Positions 36,392 through 46,679 are shown, counted from the stretch's first letter. The stretch: 64,000 bases of DNA from Smallanthus sonchifolius (GCA_023525975.1 CM042029.1:67675429-67739428); one strand, 5' to 3'. Numbers and translations are program-made. Notes: a model not told the origin generated them from the letters alone.

Positions 36392-36746
36392 TATCGGTCC
36401 ATCATTCTAGCACGGCCTGGTTTCTGTCTCAACAAAAATATGCCATTGAGATCTTAGAACGTGTCGGCATGTTCTCATGTAAACCCGTTACCACTCCGGT
36501 TGACACAAATGGTAAACTTAGTGCCATCGATGGAGCTCTCATCGATAACCCCACTCTTTATCGAAGTCTTGCGGGGACCCTCCAATACTTGACTTTCACT
36601 CGCCCAGATCTCACTTATGTGGTGTAACAGATCTGTGTATATCTGTATGTATATGCATGATCCTAGAACCACCCATTTTTGTGCTCTCAAACGCATTCTC
36701 ACGTACGTCTAGGGCTCCGTCACTTATAACCTACGTATGCAACAAT

Positions 36747-37020
36747 TTTTTTTTTAATTTGTTGTGTTGTAGATAAAATAATTGACTGAAAAAACTAAAG
36801 ATGAATTTATAAAATTCAAAAAATCATTTTCTTCTTCATTCCCTTCGAGTTCAAACCTGCCCCCACAAGACACACAAGATAAGAGAGGTGGGAGTGGTAC
36901 CCTCCCAACCAAAGTACCCTTCCAAATTACACCAATCAGAAGATGCAACCTCAATTAGTCAAAGTACCCTCTAAGGTGGAAATGGTACCCTCCAAGTACA
37001 TCAAGCCTTACACAAAGCTT
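36747..37020. repeat. Recurring unit (partial) with insertion edge
   Basis: 36,760-36,880 (TAGATAAAATAATTGACTGA, TCTTCTTCATTCCC, TTCGAGTTCAAACCTG, CACAAGA) matches units at 40,790-40,900 and 43,540-43,660. From 36,885 text with repeated GTGGTACCCTCC words starts, probably the edge of an inserted DNA element. Confidence 0.45.
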
Positions 37021-37540
37021 CAGCTTGTTTAGGAGTCACGGTTGAAGGCCTGCACGGTTTATGAATTTTCCTTTTTTGACGATTTCTTCGTCATATTCAA
37101 CCGCCTCATCTTCTTCATCAACCTGCATCTCCTCATCTTCTTTTTCAACTTCAACTTCTTCCTCATCTTAGATATTTGGATATATATAATTTCTTCGATT
37201 ATGTTCTAAACTATGATCCTCGTGAACATTGTAATCGCCACTGTCATCATAGATGGGAAGTGAACGTTCTTCTTGACGGGTGGGTTTACGGGACGGTTGG
37301 TTGTCGTATCGAGGTGCAAAAGGTTCAAAAGTTTGTTGATCCTGTAGGGAATATGTGTATTGACCAGATGCAATTTACGTAGGCATGACCGGTATTTGAG
37401 AATACGGAAAACTGAGTATGGAGTATACGGTTGTTGGGGATTTCTTGGCTCGTTGGTTGTTTGCTAGAACCGCCTCTCGGTTTGGACACTTTTTTGCGGC
37501 TAGAACCGCCTCTCGGTTTAGAAACATTTTTGGAATCCAT
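37010..37540 (-). pseudogene. Possible PIF/Harbinger ORF1 (SANT/Myb-like) fragment
   Basis: From an ATG at 37,540, a frame with a duplicated KPRGGSS motif, then after a frame change a polar and strongly acidic stretch (DEEEVEVEKEDEEMQVDEED at about 37,120-37,165, preceded by a TAA). Near 37,020 another frame reads TPKQAEALCKA, which is the usual start of the SANT-like domain in the accessory protein of plant Harbinger elements. The rest is missing. At least two frame changes and one stop mean it is dead. The call depends on remembered family features and is tentative. Confidence 0.35.
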
Positions 37541-37950
37541 TGTATTTTATATAAATAATAGAGGAGATAAGATGTATTTTTGTGTGGATTGAATATAATG
37601 TTTGGTATGTGTTTTTAAGGGTAATATTTTTATTTTATTTTAATAGCTATATTGCCGTACGGCTAATTCCAACCATTTGGACGGGCTTCTTTACTCGCTG
37701 AGCATACCTGCTTGGCTCTACCCGTTGAACCCGTCAAGGGTGCAGCGGTGTACCGCGAAGCCGCCCGTACCTGTGCTCCTCTCCCAATCCCCTAAGTATA
37801 CTAAAAGATAAGTATTGACAAACCTTACAAAATGTGAACACATTTATTATATTTGAATCTTAATTATTTTACAAAATTCTTTTATTATTTATAGTTAAAA
37901 TAATTGACCCAATAAAGGTTGAATGGTATTTTATGCATTTAATCAACGAA
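37541..37950. other. AT-rich flank with recurring unit
   Basis: 37,790-37,930 (GATAAGTATTGACAAACC, AAAATGTGAACACATTT) continues the recurring unit interrupted at 36,885. 37,650-37,780 is GC-richer and may be the other end of the inserted DNA element. No gene. Confidence 0.4.
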
Positions 37951-38610
37951 AAAAATATGAAAATGGATATTTGAGTAAGAAAATACTTAAAAATGGACAT
38001 CCTTATTTAGTCTACTGTTTCATGGACATTGTTCTTGCGAAAAGGCTAAAGACGGCTAAGCTAGCCGGCTAAAATTTTCGTGCCAACATTCCATTTGTCA
38101 GAGTACGAGCCAATAAGCATGTGACATGTGACAGTCTTAGCCGTCTAATAAACGGCTATAGCCGTCTAAATAAACAGTTTTAGCCGTCTAATGCATTTAG
38201 CCGTCTAAATAAACCGTTATAGCCGTCTAAATAAACAGTTTTAGCCGTCTAATGCATTTAGCCGTCTAATGCATTTAGTCGTCTAATGCATTTAGCCGTC
38301 TAAATATACAGTTATAGCTGTCTACTAGACGGCTAAGCCTAATAGACGGCTATAACTGTTTATTTAGACGGCTAAAACTGTTTATTTGGACGGCTATAGC
38401 CGTCTATTAGACGGCTAAGCCTACCACGTGTCGCCATATTATTGGTTTATACTCTGAAAAATGGAATTTTGACACGGAAATTTTAGCCGGCTAGCTTAGC
38501 CATCTTTAGCTGACTGTCATGACCAATGTCCATGAAACAGTAGGCTAAATAAGGATATCCATTTTTAAGTATTTTTTTGATCAAATATCCATTTTCGTAT
38601 TTTTCTCTTT
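37950..38610. mobile_element. Foldback element built on AGCCGTCTAA repeats
   Basis: Long inverted arms: the left AAAATGGATATTTGA, ACTTAAAAATGGACATCCTT, GGCTAAGCTAGCCGGCTAAAATTT all recur inverted on the right up to about 38,610. The centre (38,140-38,410) is a run of about ten TAGCCGTCTAAT/TAAACAGTT units, direct on the left and inverted on the right. No coding. It sits inside the recurring unit. RNA from it would form a long hairpin. Confidence 0.75.
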
Positions 38611-38741
38611 AATCAGTCATCAATTACTTTTTAAAGAGGCAATCATTACATATTTTTTAGTAGGAGACTAAAAATTAAATAAAAGAAACTTAAGACCATA
38701 TAGACTAATAGTTGCTTATTATTTATATTTATTCTTTAAAA
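38611..38741. repeat. Recurring unit continued
   Basis: CAATTACTTTTTAAAGAGGC, TTTAGTAGGAGAC, TAGACTAATAGTTGC match 53,600-53,700 and 41,020-41,060; this is the far side of the unit split by the foldback element. Confidence 0.45.
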
Positions 38742-38981
38742 CTAGTTTAGAACCCCGTGTTTACATACGGGTGAAAAATATCAATACATAAATTCTTAAA
38801 TCTTTATTATATATTCATAAAAATACGTTAATTATTATTTAATATAGTTTAACTTTCATTTATTATTTAAATGAAAATAAAAGTTCCATAATTAGATTTC
38901 AAAGTTTCTAATAATAAGGGATAATTTAAAATAAATATGATTTATTAGTATACTTAGTATACTCTTTATATATTATGATTA
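38742..38981. repeat. Dispersed AT-rich repeat family, copy 2 (truncated)
   Basis: Same start (ACTAGTTTAGAACCCCGTGT) and interior (AAGGGATAATTTAAAATAAA) as 9,226-9,665, interrupted at 38,991 by the next element. It resumes in part at 40,015. Confidence 0.55.
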
Positions 38982-40023
38982 TTAAAAGATGAATTAATTA
39001 CATGGATGGCCCCTGTGGTTTGGTCAAATTATGGTTTTGGCCCTTAGGATTGGGAAACTACAACTTTGACCCAATAGTTTGCATGATTGTAACACATTTG
39101 GCCCCTGAAGTGGATGCCAGTTAAATTTTTCAGTTAAATTTTATAAAATGACGAGAATACCCTTAGTTTATCATCTTCTTCCCCAACATTTGTCACCACC
39201 TCCGCCGGCCACCACCTGAACCCACCCACCACCTCCGCCGGCCACCACCTGAACCCAACCACCCACCACCTCCGCCGGCCACCAGCCACCACCTGAACCC
39301 AACCACCCACCACCTCCTCCAGCCACCACCTGAACCCACCCACCACCTCCTCTAACCACCCCCTCCACCGTACTCCTCTAACCACCCCCACCACCGTCCT
39401 CAAACCAAACACAGGGACCATCCTCTCCTGCTCCATCTAGCGCCTAGCGCCGCCGCCGTCAAAGCTCTAGCGCCGCCGCCGTCAAAGCCCTAGCGCCGTC
39501 GCCGTCGAAGCCCAGATCTGTTGCCGTCTTCTGCTCCACCATCTAGCGCCGCCGTCGCTTAATGGTCCAGGAGCAAACCGCAAGTCGCAGAGGGTGGCTG
39601 ATGGTGGAGACGAATGATGGTGGTGGCTGATGGTGGAGACGAACGATGGTGGTGGTGCTGGTTGTGGACGGCGGCGGCGGTGGTGGACGGCGGCAACAAT
39701 GGTGGTGGTGGCTGATGGGGTAACGATGGTGGTGGTGGTGCTGGTTGACGGCGGCGGCGGTGGTGGACGGCGGCAACGATGGTGGTGGTGGTGCTGGTTG
39801 TGGACGGCGGTGCTGGCATCCACTTCAGGGGCCAAATGTGAGGGTATTTTAGTCATTTCACATACACTTAACTGAAAAACTTAACTGGCATCCACTTCAG
39901 GGGCCAAATGTGTTACAATCGTGCAAACTATTAGGCCAAATGTGTAGTTTCCCAATCCTAAGGGCCAAAACCATAATTTGACCAAACCACAGGGGCCATC
40001 TGTGTAATTAATTCTTAAAAGAT
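38982..40023. mobile_element. MULE-like element, 1,024 bp, perfect 9-bp TSD
   Basis: TSD TTAAAAGAT at 38,982-38,990 and 40,015-40,023. The arms of about 135 bp start GAATTAATTACA and share GGATGGCCCCTG (left)/CAGATGGCCCCTG (right, inverted), TTTGGCCCTTAGGATTGGG and ACTTCAGGGGCC. The interior holds two minisatellites: CCACCACCTCCGCCGGCC-type units (39,185-39,350) and GATGGTGGTGGTGGCTG/GACGGCGGCGGCGG units (39,600-39,815). The Pro/His-rich frames across them are low-complexity, not genes. Same family as 2,975-4,578. Confidence 0.88.
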
Positions 40024-40025
40024 GG

Positions 40026-40590
40026 AAATCTATACTATATAATAAATAAAGGTTTTGATTTATCACTTGTCACTGTCTAATGCATCCTCAAGTTTGTTTT
40101 CCCGTCTCTCTCCTATTAATTATACAAATTTCTTTAATTTTTTCTCTCTCCTATTAAATAATAATGACTTCTATAATTTTTTTATAAAACTTTTTCATGA
40201 ATATGTAATATGTAAATCGTTATTATTAAGTATATAATATTACATTTATTTAACACGTGTAATACACCGGGTTTCTAAAGTTTAATATGAATTAACATTT
40301 ATCAGTTAAATAAAAAAAGTTAATACTCGGCTAAAAAAATGTTTTAAAAATTAACTTAACATAATTTATAACTGTCACGTAAAATTTTATTCAACTCCTG
40401 TACTACACGGGTATTTAAAAACATAAACTTTTTTATTATTAAGTATATAACATTACATTTATTTAGCTCATATAATACACGAGATTCTAACCTAGTGTAT
40501 TTAATAAGAAAGAGAGAGACGAGAAAAAAAATGATGAGAATGAATATGAAGCCGACATGTGTCATATAATATTTATTATATAGTATAGAT
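40026..40590. repeat. Dispersed AT-rich repeat family, copy with inverted ends
   Basis: Left CTATACTATATAATAAATA and right TATTTATTATATAGTATAG form terminal inverted repeats. The inside includes AACACGTGTAATACACCGGG and two further CTCGTGTATTATA-like segments, suggesting head-to-head copies of the family. Confidence 0.5.
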
Positions 40591-41064
40591 ATAGATTAGA
40601 AAATAGACATGGCCTTCAAATATATATCCGCTCGCATAGCTCTAAATCTGGTATAAGTTATAGGAAAACGTTATTTATTGGTAGCTCAACATCACACGGA
40701 TAAATAGAAAAGAGAAAAAAACTCTGAAGTAGATATATAAATGAAAAAAAAACGCTCAAACAATAAAAAAGTTTTATAGATTTTTTAAGTTCTTTTATAA
40801 ATAAAATAAATGACTGAAAATATTAAAGATAAAATCTATAATAAAAAAAATTTCTTCGTCATCCCCTTTGGGTTCATACTCGCACAAGAAGCAAAAGAAA
40901 GGTATACTCGGGGATAAGTATCGACAACCCTACAAAATAATGTGAACATATTTGTTAAATTTCAATCCCAATTCTTTCAAAAAAACGTTGAACGATATTT
41001 TATGTATTTAATTAATTTTTTCATAGGCAATCATTACATCACTTTTAGGTGGGAGACGAATAAT
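40591..41064. repeat. Recurring unit, copy at 40.6 kb
   Basis: Ordered words TATATCCGCTCGCATAGCTC, AAATCTGGTATAAGTTATAG, CTCAACATCACACGGATA, GGGTTCATACTCGCACAAG, GGGGATAAGTATCGACAA and TAGGTGGGAGACGAATAATT are shared with copies at 43.3, 53.7, 54.2 and 60.0 kb. Confidence 0.6.
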
Positions 41065-41612
41065 TAAATTAAAACTAAATTATAATTTTTGTCCTTTAAG
41101 TTTATCTAAATTATGAAATAGTTCCTTTAAAATTTTGACTTTCACTTATTGTCCTTTATTTAAAAAGTTTCATCGTCTTTTGTCCTTTAATCTAACTGAC
41201 ATTAATTTTTTCAGTTAAGTCACCTTATATGCATTGCACATGAGGGTATTTTAGTCTTTTTACCTTAAAACTTATTAAAATGATAATTCCTATACGGTGA
41301 GGCACACCATTCTTTCCTGTGACCTGAATGGATGTCTTCGTGATTGACTCTTTTGGTCCACCATCATCCCAGATCACAATTAACTCCAACTCCAGCACAC
41401 CCTACCAAACGCAACACACACCATCTCCTTCACATCATTTCTTCTTCTTCATCAACCATCACCAACATTGTTTCATTTCGATATTTCTACCTCATGCGTA
41501 TCTAAACCCCCAAACACACTCTCTATCTACTCTCTCTCACTATCCCACACCAGCTGATGCCCGGCAAGACAAACATAAAGGACAAAAAATTGTAATTTAG
41601 TCTTAAATTAAA
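41065..41612. mobile_element. MULE-type MITE, perfect 9-bp TSD
   Basis: Element 41,074-41,603 with TSD TAAATTAAA on both sides. TIRs of about 30 bp: ACTAAATTATAATTTTTGTC at left, and the right end inverted reads AGACTAAATTACAATTTTTT. 530 bp, no transposase. The plus frame at 41,328-41,600 (Ser/Pro/His-rich) has no domain. Confidence 0.78.
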
Positions 41613-42398
41613 CCTCCATCAAAATATAAAAGACTAACACTTGTATAAATTATAATTACAATACATGAAGTAAAGAAATCAGTAAATTATAATACTTTTA
41701 CACTTGAATTAAAGAAAGTACAAAAACAGTAAACGAAAATGAATTTCGTGAACGAGACTTCGTGTTTAACACGAGTCCCTTAAAACAAATTCCGAGACTC
41801 CCAAGATAACTCGAATGTTTCCCAATATACAATGGTTGAATCTGTGTGTACAACCGGAAGGACTCTAAACCCGAAATAGTACTTTGAGAAGAAAAGAGTA
41901 TAAGTAAGAATTCTTACAAACTTTTAGAGTTTGTTTTCGTATGTTAAAATGCCAAGTACTTTGAAGTGGACACGGACCCACGCGTATATCCAGACATGCC
42001 ACACAAACAAGGCGGAGGCACGTGCGCGTTGGCTGCTTCGCAACCTCCCAATTCCCGATGAGTGTCATTCCTTATAAGGTAACAAACCTTAAGGAGTGTT
42101 CCTCCTTATAACCCACTTAAAGGGTTGTTATCCCACCTATGTGGACAAGTTTCCTGCTTTTCTACTCGAGAAAACCTGAATTTTTACAGCTCTAAATAAC
42201 AAACTTTGAGCATCGATATCTCATTAATCTTTGCTCCGTTTAGGACGTGGTTTGTTTCCTATTGAAGGTCTCACGTAAGAGAACACAAATCTAGAAAGAA
42301 ATAATAATATTAACATCAGTTGCTTATATTTATTTTTGTCCAAAGTTAATAAAAAGTCATTTTTGTAATTTAGTGAAAAAACTCATTTTTAAACCAAA
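41613..42398. other. Intergenic, nothing assigned
   Basis: Contains GGTCTCACGTAAGAGAAC and CCTTATAAGG-containing text (42,070-42,120), possibly an LTR fragment, but no ends or PBS were found. The minus frame 41,865-42,068 shows no domain. Confidence 0.35.
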
Positions 42399-42806
42399 AC
42401 TCCAATCAGAGCCGGTCCCAAGGAATCGAATGCCCTACACGAGCAAAAAAAAGGCCCATGTGGAATGTATTTTTTTTAAAGTCTAATACAAAATTTCAAA
42501 GTGTTAGGTTGAATTGGATTCATGTGCCTAAACAAATTTAACACTTTTAAGCCTAACATACTTTTTAAAAATGACCAATTGTTTTTTCTTGGTATATTTG
42601 ATCCACTATTACTTCTTTATAAAAGCCCAGCTGTTTTTTTATATATTTGATACAATATTATTTCTTTAAAAAGGCCCAATAATTTTATTTTCTTAAAGCC
42701 TCGAAAATTATATATATATATATATAATTTTTTTTACCCCCTCGAAATGTTAGGCCCACTACAGATGTGTTGCCCGCAGGCCCAATAGGCCGGCCCTGAC
42801 TCCAAT
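42399..42806. mobile_element. hAT-type MITE, perfect 8-bp TSD
   Basis: Element 42,407-42,798 with ends CAGAGCCGG..CCGGCCCTG and TSD ACTCCAAT on both sides, as expected of hAT elements. It is 392 bp with no coding and repeated GGCCCA words inside. Confidence 0.85.
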
Positions 42807-42837
42807 ATAAATAAAAGACACTTTATTATATAGACTA

Positions 42838-43265
42838 ACTAGTTTAGATCCGATGTATACACACGGGGTGAAAAATATTAATAAATAATTTTTTTAATTT
42901 TGTATGTATATAATTTACAGGTGTAAAAATGTATTATATACTAAGGATAAAAAGAAAAACTCAAAATATGTAAAACTAATATATAATTGGGTTTCAAAAA
43001 TACATTAAGTACTATTTAATGTAATTTGATTTTCATTTATTATTTGATTGAAAATAAAAGTTACATAATTAGATTTTAAAGTTTCATAAGGGATAAATTA
43101 AAATAAATGTATTTTATTAGTATAATTAATATTTTATTTAAATATATATTATTATTAAAAGATGAATGTACATTTAATAAGAGAGAGGGGCGGGAAAAAA
43201 ATGATGAGAATGAATATGGAGGCGACACGTGACATGGAAAAACCTTTATTTATTATATAGTATAG
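42838..43265. repeat. Dispersed AT-rich repeat family, copy 3
   Basis: ACTAGTTTAGATCCGATGT at the start and GACACGTGACATGGAAAAACC, TTTATTTATTATATAGTATAG at the end; collinear with 9,226-9,665. Confidence 0.6.
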
Positions 43266-43681
43266 ATAGTTGTTTACTCTTCATATTTTTTTTCTTAAGA
43301 TGAGAAACAGACATTACATCCAAATATGTATCGGCTCCTAAGCTTGTTTGTGTTTCTCTAAATCCGGTATAAGATATAGAAAGAAATATTTCAAACACCT
43401 CAACATCACGTGGATACATAGAAAAAAAAACTATAAAAGTAGATAAATAAATTGAAAAAAAAACTATATATAACAAAAATAAAAATAAAAATTCTGCAAA
43501 CCGACAGCTGTTTGTAGATTTTTTTTGTTCTTTTATGGATAAGAGTTGAATGAAAAAAAAATAAAGATAAAAGTTTATAAAGTCAAAGCTTAAATCAATG
43601 ATCAAATTTTCTTCTTCTTCATCATCCCCTTTGAGTTCATACCTACACAAGAGGCAAACGAAAAGTCTACTTGGTGATAAT
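43266..43681. repeat. Recurring unit, copy at 43.3 kb, left of the large MULE
   Basis: Collinear with 53,690-54,120 (TTTTTTCTTAAGATGAGAAA, AAATATGTATCGGCTCC, AAATCCGGTATAAGATATAG, CATCCCCTTTGAGTTCAT). It breaks off at 43,681, and the continuation of the unit (ATTGACAAACCCTACCAAAT) is found at 53,495, on the other side of the MULE. This indicates that the MULE inserted into the unit. Confidence 0.65.
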
Positions 43682-43779
43682 AGGGAAAATTACCAAACTA
43701 GCCATTTGACTAATTCAAAAAGCGAAAATAGCCGTTGACTATTTTTTTTACCAAATTAGCGAAAATTTGCAATAAAATT

Positions 43780-44200
43780 TCGCCACAAATTTTTTTTTTT
43801 TTTTTCAAATTTTGTGGGACCGAATGGCGATTGGGTGTGGCGAAAATTTTGAAATTGGCGAAATTTTTGAAAATGTCAAAATTTTTGAAAAGTGGCGAAT
43901 TTTTGAAAAATGGCGAAATTTTGAAAAATGGCGAATTTTTGAAAAAAGTGGCGAAAATTTGAAAAAAAGTAGCGAAAATTCAGAGAATCTTTAAAAAGTG
44001 GCGAAAATTTCAAAAAAGTGGCGAAAATTTCAGAAAAATGGCGAAAATTCAGAGAATCTTTGAAAACTGGCGAAAATTTCATCTCTGACCGGATTTGACC
44101 AAAAGTGGCGAAAATTTAACCAAAAGTGGCGAAAATTCAGAGAATATGGCGAAAATTTAAAGCGAAAATTCAGGAAATCTAGCGTTAGGATTTGACATAT
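43780..44200. repeat. Subterminal GGCGAAAATT repeat array, left
   Basis: More than 15 GGCGAAA/GGCGAATT words spaced 14-30 bases apart between 43,795 and 44,170, with TTTGAAAAA or CAGAGAATCT between. Related but sparser words occur at 53,130-53,370 inside the right end. Such clustered motifs near element ends are typical transposase-binding regions; the frames across it are repeat-derived. Confidence 0.7.
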
Positions 44201-44345
44201 TTTCGCCATTTATAGTATAAATTCGCCATTTTATACGAACAAAATGTTAGAGCGTTCTCATTTTGTTAGTTATCATTTACTTTAAATTATATTTTATGTA
44301 ATGTTATATTCTTAACATTTATATTTTTGTTGTTAAATTTATCAG

Positions 44346-45922
44346 ATTGGCTACGAGCCCATAGTAATTTCTCCTACACAATTAGAAGAACAACAACAAT
44401 ACTGGAAAGAGAGTTTTATCATTTTGGGTGATGGTGTAGATGATGATACATCAAAATATTTTAAAGAAAATCAATCGTCATCGAATGACGTTATCAGGAA
44501 CATTTTGGACCGTTTACAGGTATATTCTTTTCCATCTAATCTCATTTAATTTTTTCCTTATATAAATTGTTTTTAATTAAATATTATTTTGTTTTATAGA
44601 AGATAGAGACACCGGTAGGTAAAAATTATAGTAAAAATGATCATGCTGAATCAACGTCAAATAGAAATGATGACGTCTACACAACACCACCTTATGTAAG
44701 CGTTTTTTTTTTATTTTAAATATTTATATCTTTGCTAACTTTGCTGTAATTTTTTTGATTTAAGGCTGACCATATAAATATTCATGAAGAAAAAGTAAGA
44801 TATTTATGATTTTAATAATTTCAGCTTTTTTGTATTTTTACATATTGTTATAATTAATTATTTTTACAGCCTGTTGGTCTAAACTGGAAAAAAAGGATAT
44901 GCAAGTCATCTGCTGTTTTGCTTTCACCTTTCGGGATCATTGAATCAACTCCTAATTTAAAGAAAGGAAAAAGCGCAATTATTAAAAATATTAGGAGTTT
45001 TTATAAAACTGGAAAGTGTTGTAAAACTTCTCTTACTATGTCATCCATTATTGAGCCGTGTTTTTGGAAGAGTTTGTTGGTTTTAGATGGGTCTGATGGT
45101 TGGCTAGAGTCGAACGTAAGCAATTTCTTAAAGTAAAAAATAATTTTAGCTTTATTAATTTATTAATTAATTTAAAATTCATTATTAACAGCATCTTCTG
45201 GCTTGGGAGACTTACTTGTACAATTGTAGACCGGTAGATTCACGTTGGTCAATTTTATCTACTGAATTTCATTATCATTTATTAAGAGGCGAGAAGTGTT
45301 TCTCATTAGGGGATGGAACATACTCTCCATATCTTGTTAGTTGGATTGTTGATGATGTAATGCATTTTATTTAATAATTATATTATTATTAACAAATTGT
45401 TAAATATATTTTTCTCTATGTTTGTAGTTTTACATTCCAGTGAATGTAGAAAAATCACATTGATTCCTAACACATGTGAACACATCAACATGGACTCTAA
45501 CAGTATATAACAGGTTATTATCTTAAATATTTTTAATTAAGTTTTATTACTTAATAATAAAAAATTGACATTATTTTTTCTACAGTTTGCAAAACATTTA
45601 TGTTGAAGAGACCGATACATTGTTGGAGCGTTTGCAGTTTCTTATTCCTAGTTGGTTATGGTACACCCAATTTTTCCATAATCGCAATATGACTGAACGA
45701 CTGATGCCATTGAAGAGGGTAATACCACCTAACGTGCCTCAACAAAGCCCCGGGTTCGGAGATTGTGGTGTTTGGGCGTGTATTTTTATGGAACGGTTAA
45801 TCAATGGACGCGTCTTAAATCCACAGGAGGACACTCGAGAAACTGCAGCAGAATTTCGTAAACAATTAGCAATATTGTGTTATAATAATATAACCAAAGA
45901 GTTTGTTGTTAAAAAAAAATAG
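44346..45922 (+). pseudogene. Ulp1/C48-like cysteine protease gene (copy C), stop after catalytic His
   Basis: Predicted exons 44,346-44,519, 44,600-44,695, about 44,765-44,794, 44,870-45,115, 45,192-45,356, 45,428-45,513 and 45,586-45,922, all with GT/AG edges and continuous frame; a first exon further left is unknown. C48 enzymes cleave SUMO or similar tags with a His-Asp-Gln-Cys set. Here: VDD FYIPVN, then EKSH with TGA (45,461-45,463) where Trp normally follows His; TWTLTVYNS, where Asn replaces the catalytic Asp of VYDS; and PGFGDCGVWACIFME, with the Cys kept. So it has one stop and a probable active-site loss. It is transcribed, if at all, toward the centre of the MULE. Confidence 0.75.
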
Positions 45923-46024
45923 TTAAATGTAACATTTGTTTGATTTTAATATTATTATGTTTTATTTTTTTTATGCTTGTATTTTAGGTTATAAATATAC
46001 ATCTTGTGCTTCCATTTGGTGGTC

Positions 46025-46453
46025 ATGGCGGATCATAACCACATTCACATTCACTTTACTATTAACATAAATATTCAAGAACATAACCCTCGTCCAAATG
46101 ATGAAGAACATAACCCTCATCAAAATGATGAAGAACATAACCCTCGTCCAAATGATGAACAACATAACCCTCGTCGAAATGATGAAGAACATAACCCTCG
46201 TCCAACCGCTCAACAACATAACACTCCTCTTGTTGTGCAACAACATAACCAAAGTCTAATACAACGAACAAATCATCCAATTCCGGTACCTGTCCAACCT
46301 ACAAACCCTCAAGAAACAACAAATTCTTCACCAGATTTTGATGACGATTGGGATTTTAAATTTAGGGTAAGGAAATTTCGACGTCAACAGCGACGTGAAG
46401 AATTTGGCTACTCCTGTTCAGATGACTCCGATTACTCCACTGACTCGGAATAA
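46025..46453 (+). CDS. Small nine-residue-repeat protein in the MULE
   Basis: Starts MADHNHIHIH at 46,025 (an in-frame ATG at 46,004 would add seven residues). Residues about 20-75 are six units of nine residues (EHNPRPNDE type, 27-nt DNA period), the last two diverged. There follows a Pro/Asn/Gln-rich part, an acidic DFDDDWDF segment, a basic RKFRRQQRR patch and an acidic Ser/Asp tail ending DSDYSTDSE. No known domain. It lies 100 bases behind the C48-like gene on the same strand and may be its last exon (an AG follows the TTTTAG tract at 45,988) or a separate gene. The basic patch could be a nuclear signal, an inference only. Confidence 0.45.
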   Translation: MADHNHIHIHFTININIQEHNPRPNDEEHNPHQNDEEHNPRPNDEQHNPRRNDEEHNPRPTAQQHNTPLVVQQHNQSLIQRTNHPIPVPVQPTNPQETTNSSPDFDDDWDFKFRVRKFRRQQRREEFGYSCSDDSDYSTDSE

Positions 46454-46679
46454 TATTTTCATGTAATTTTATTTATGTGTTTATTTTATTATGTTATAAT
46501 GTATTGTTAGTTTTGTAATTTTAGGTTTAATTACATTTTAATCTTATGTTTGTAATTCAAAGACAAAATTCGTCTCATAAATTTGTAATTCAAGGACAAA
46601 ATAATTTAAAAAACAGATAAAAATAATATATTTAGTCTGTTGACGATTATATTACAAAAGTTAACATAATACGATAGAA

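Larger units (their letters stand above)
31478..36396 (-). mobile_element. Young full-length Ty1/copia retrotransposon
   Basis: 380-bp LTRs at 31,483-31,862 and 36,012-36,391. By eye they differ at four positions, all transitions (about 1%). The 5-bp TSD TATCG occurs at 31,478-31,482 and 36,392-36,396. Primer site TGGTATCAGAGCC lies 2 nt inside the right LTR and a purine tract (GAGAGAGAG) abuts the left LTR, giving minus orientation. LTR ends are TA..CA in element sense rather than TG..CA, in both copies. It inserted into the reverse transcriptase of the older plus-strand copia. The single gag-pol frame is described separately. Confidence 0.95.
28276..36746 (+). mobile_element. Old plus-strand Ty1/copia remnant split by two insertions
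   Basis: Three collinear pieces. 28,285-28,822 is the integrase C-terminal part (QCDNETEY, then TSSQNGKAERK, HKLENRS). 30,447-31,477 is the linker and reverse transcriptase start (ALVTNRTWVLV, DVKKRVSLW, then YVDDIMLVTS in the catalytic palm). 36,397-36,746 is the rest of RT and the start of RNase H (GTLQYLTFTRPDLTY). The gaps are filled by the elements at 28,823-30,441 and 31,483-36,391. Frames are broken by many stops and shifts, no LTRs remain, and the 5' part of integrase and most of RNase H are missing. It is the oldest layer here. Confidence 0.8.

Noticed and set aside
31478..36396. Endogenous virus
   Set aside because: Domain order (protease-integrase-RT-RNase H), LTRs, PBS and 5-bp TSD fit Ty1/copia; no movement, coat or envelope protein is present. 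No pararetrovirus sequence was noticed anywhere in the window.
39134..39875. Pro/His/Gly-rich open frames in both strands
   Set aside because: They come from trinucleotide-like minisatellites inside the MULE-like element, which are open in several frames at once.
43735..44082. KWRIFEK-type repeated frames
   Set aside because: Translation of the GGCGAAAATT subterminal array, open on both strands.
46004..46280. Minus-strand HHFDEGYV-type repeat frames
   Set aside because: Antisense of the 27-nt repeat; the plus frame has the better start and unique tail.
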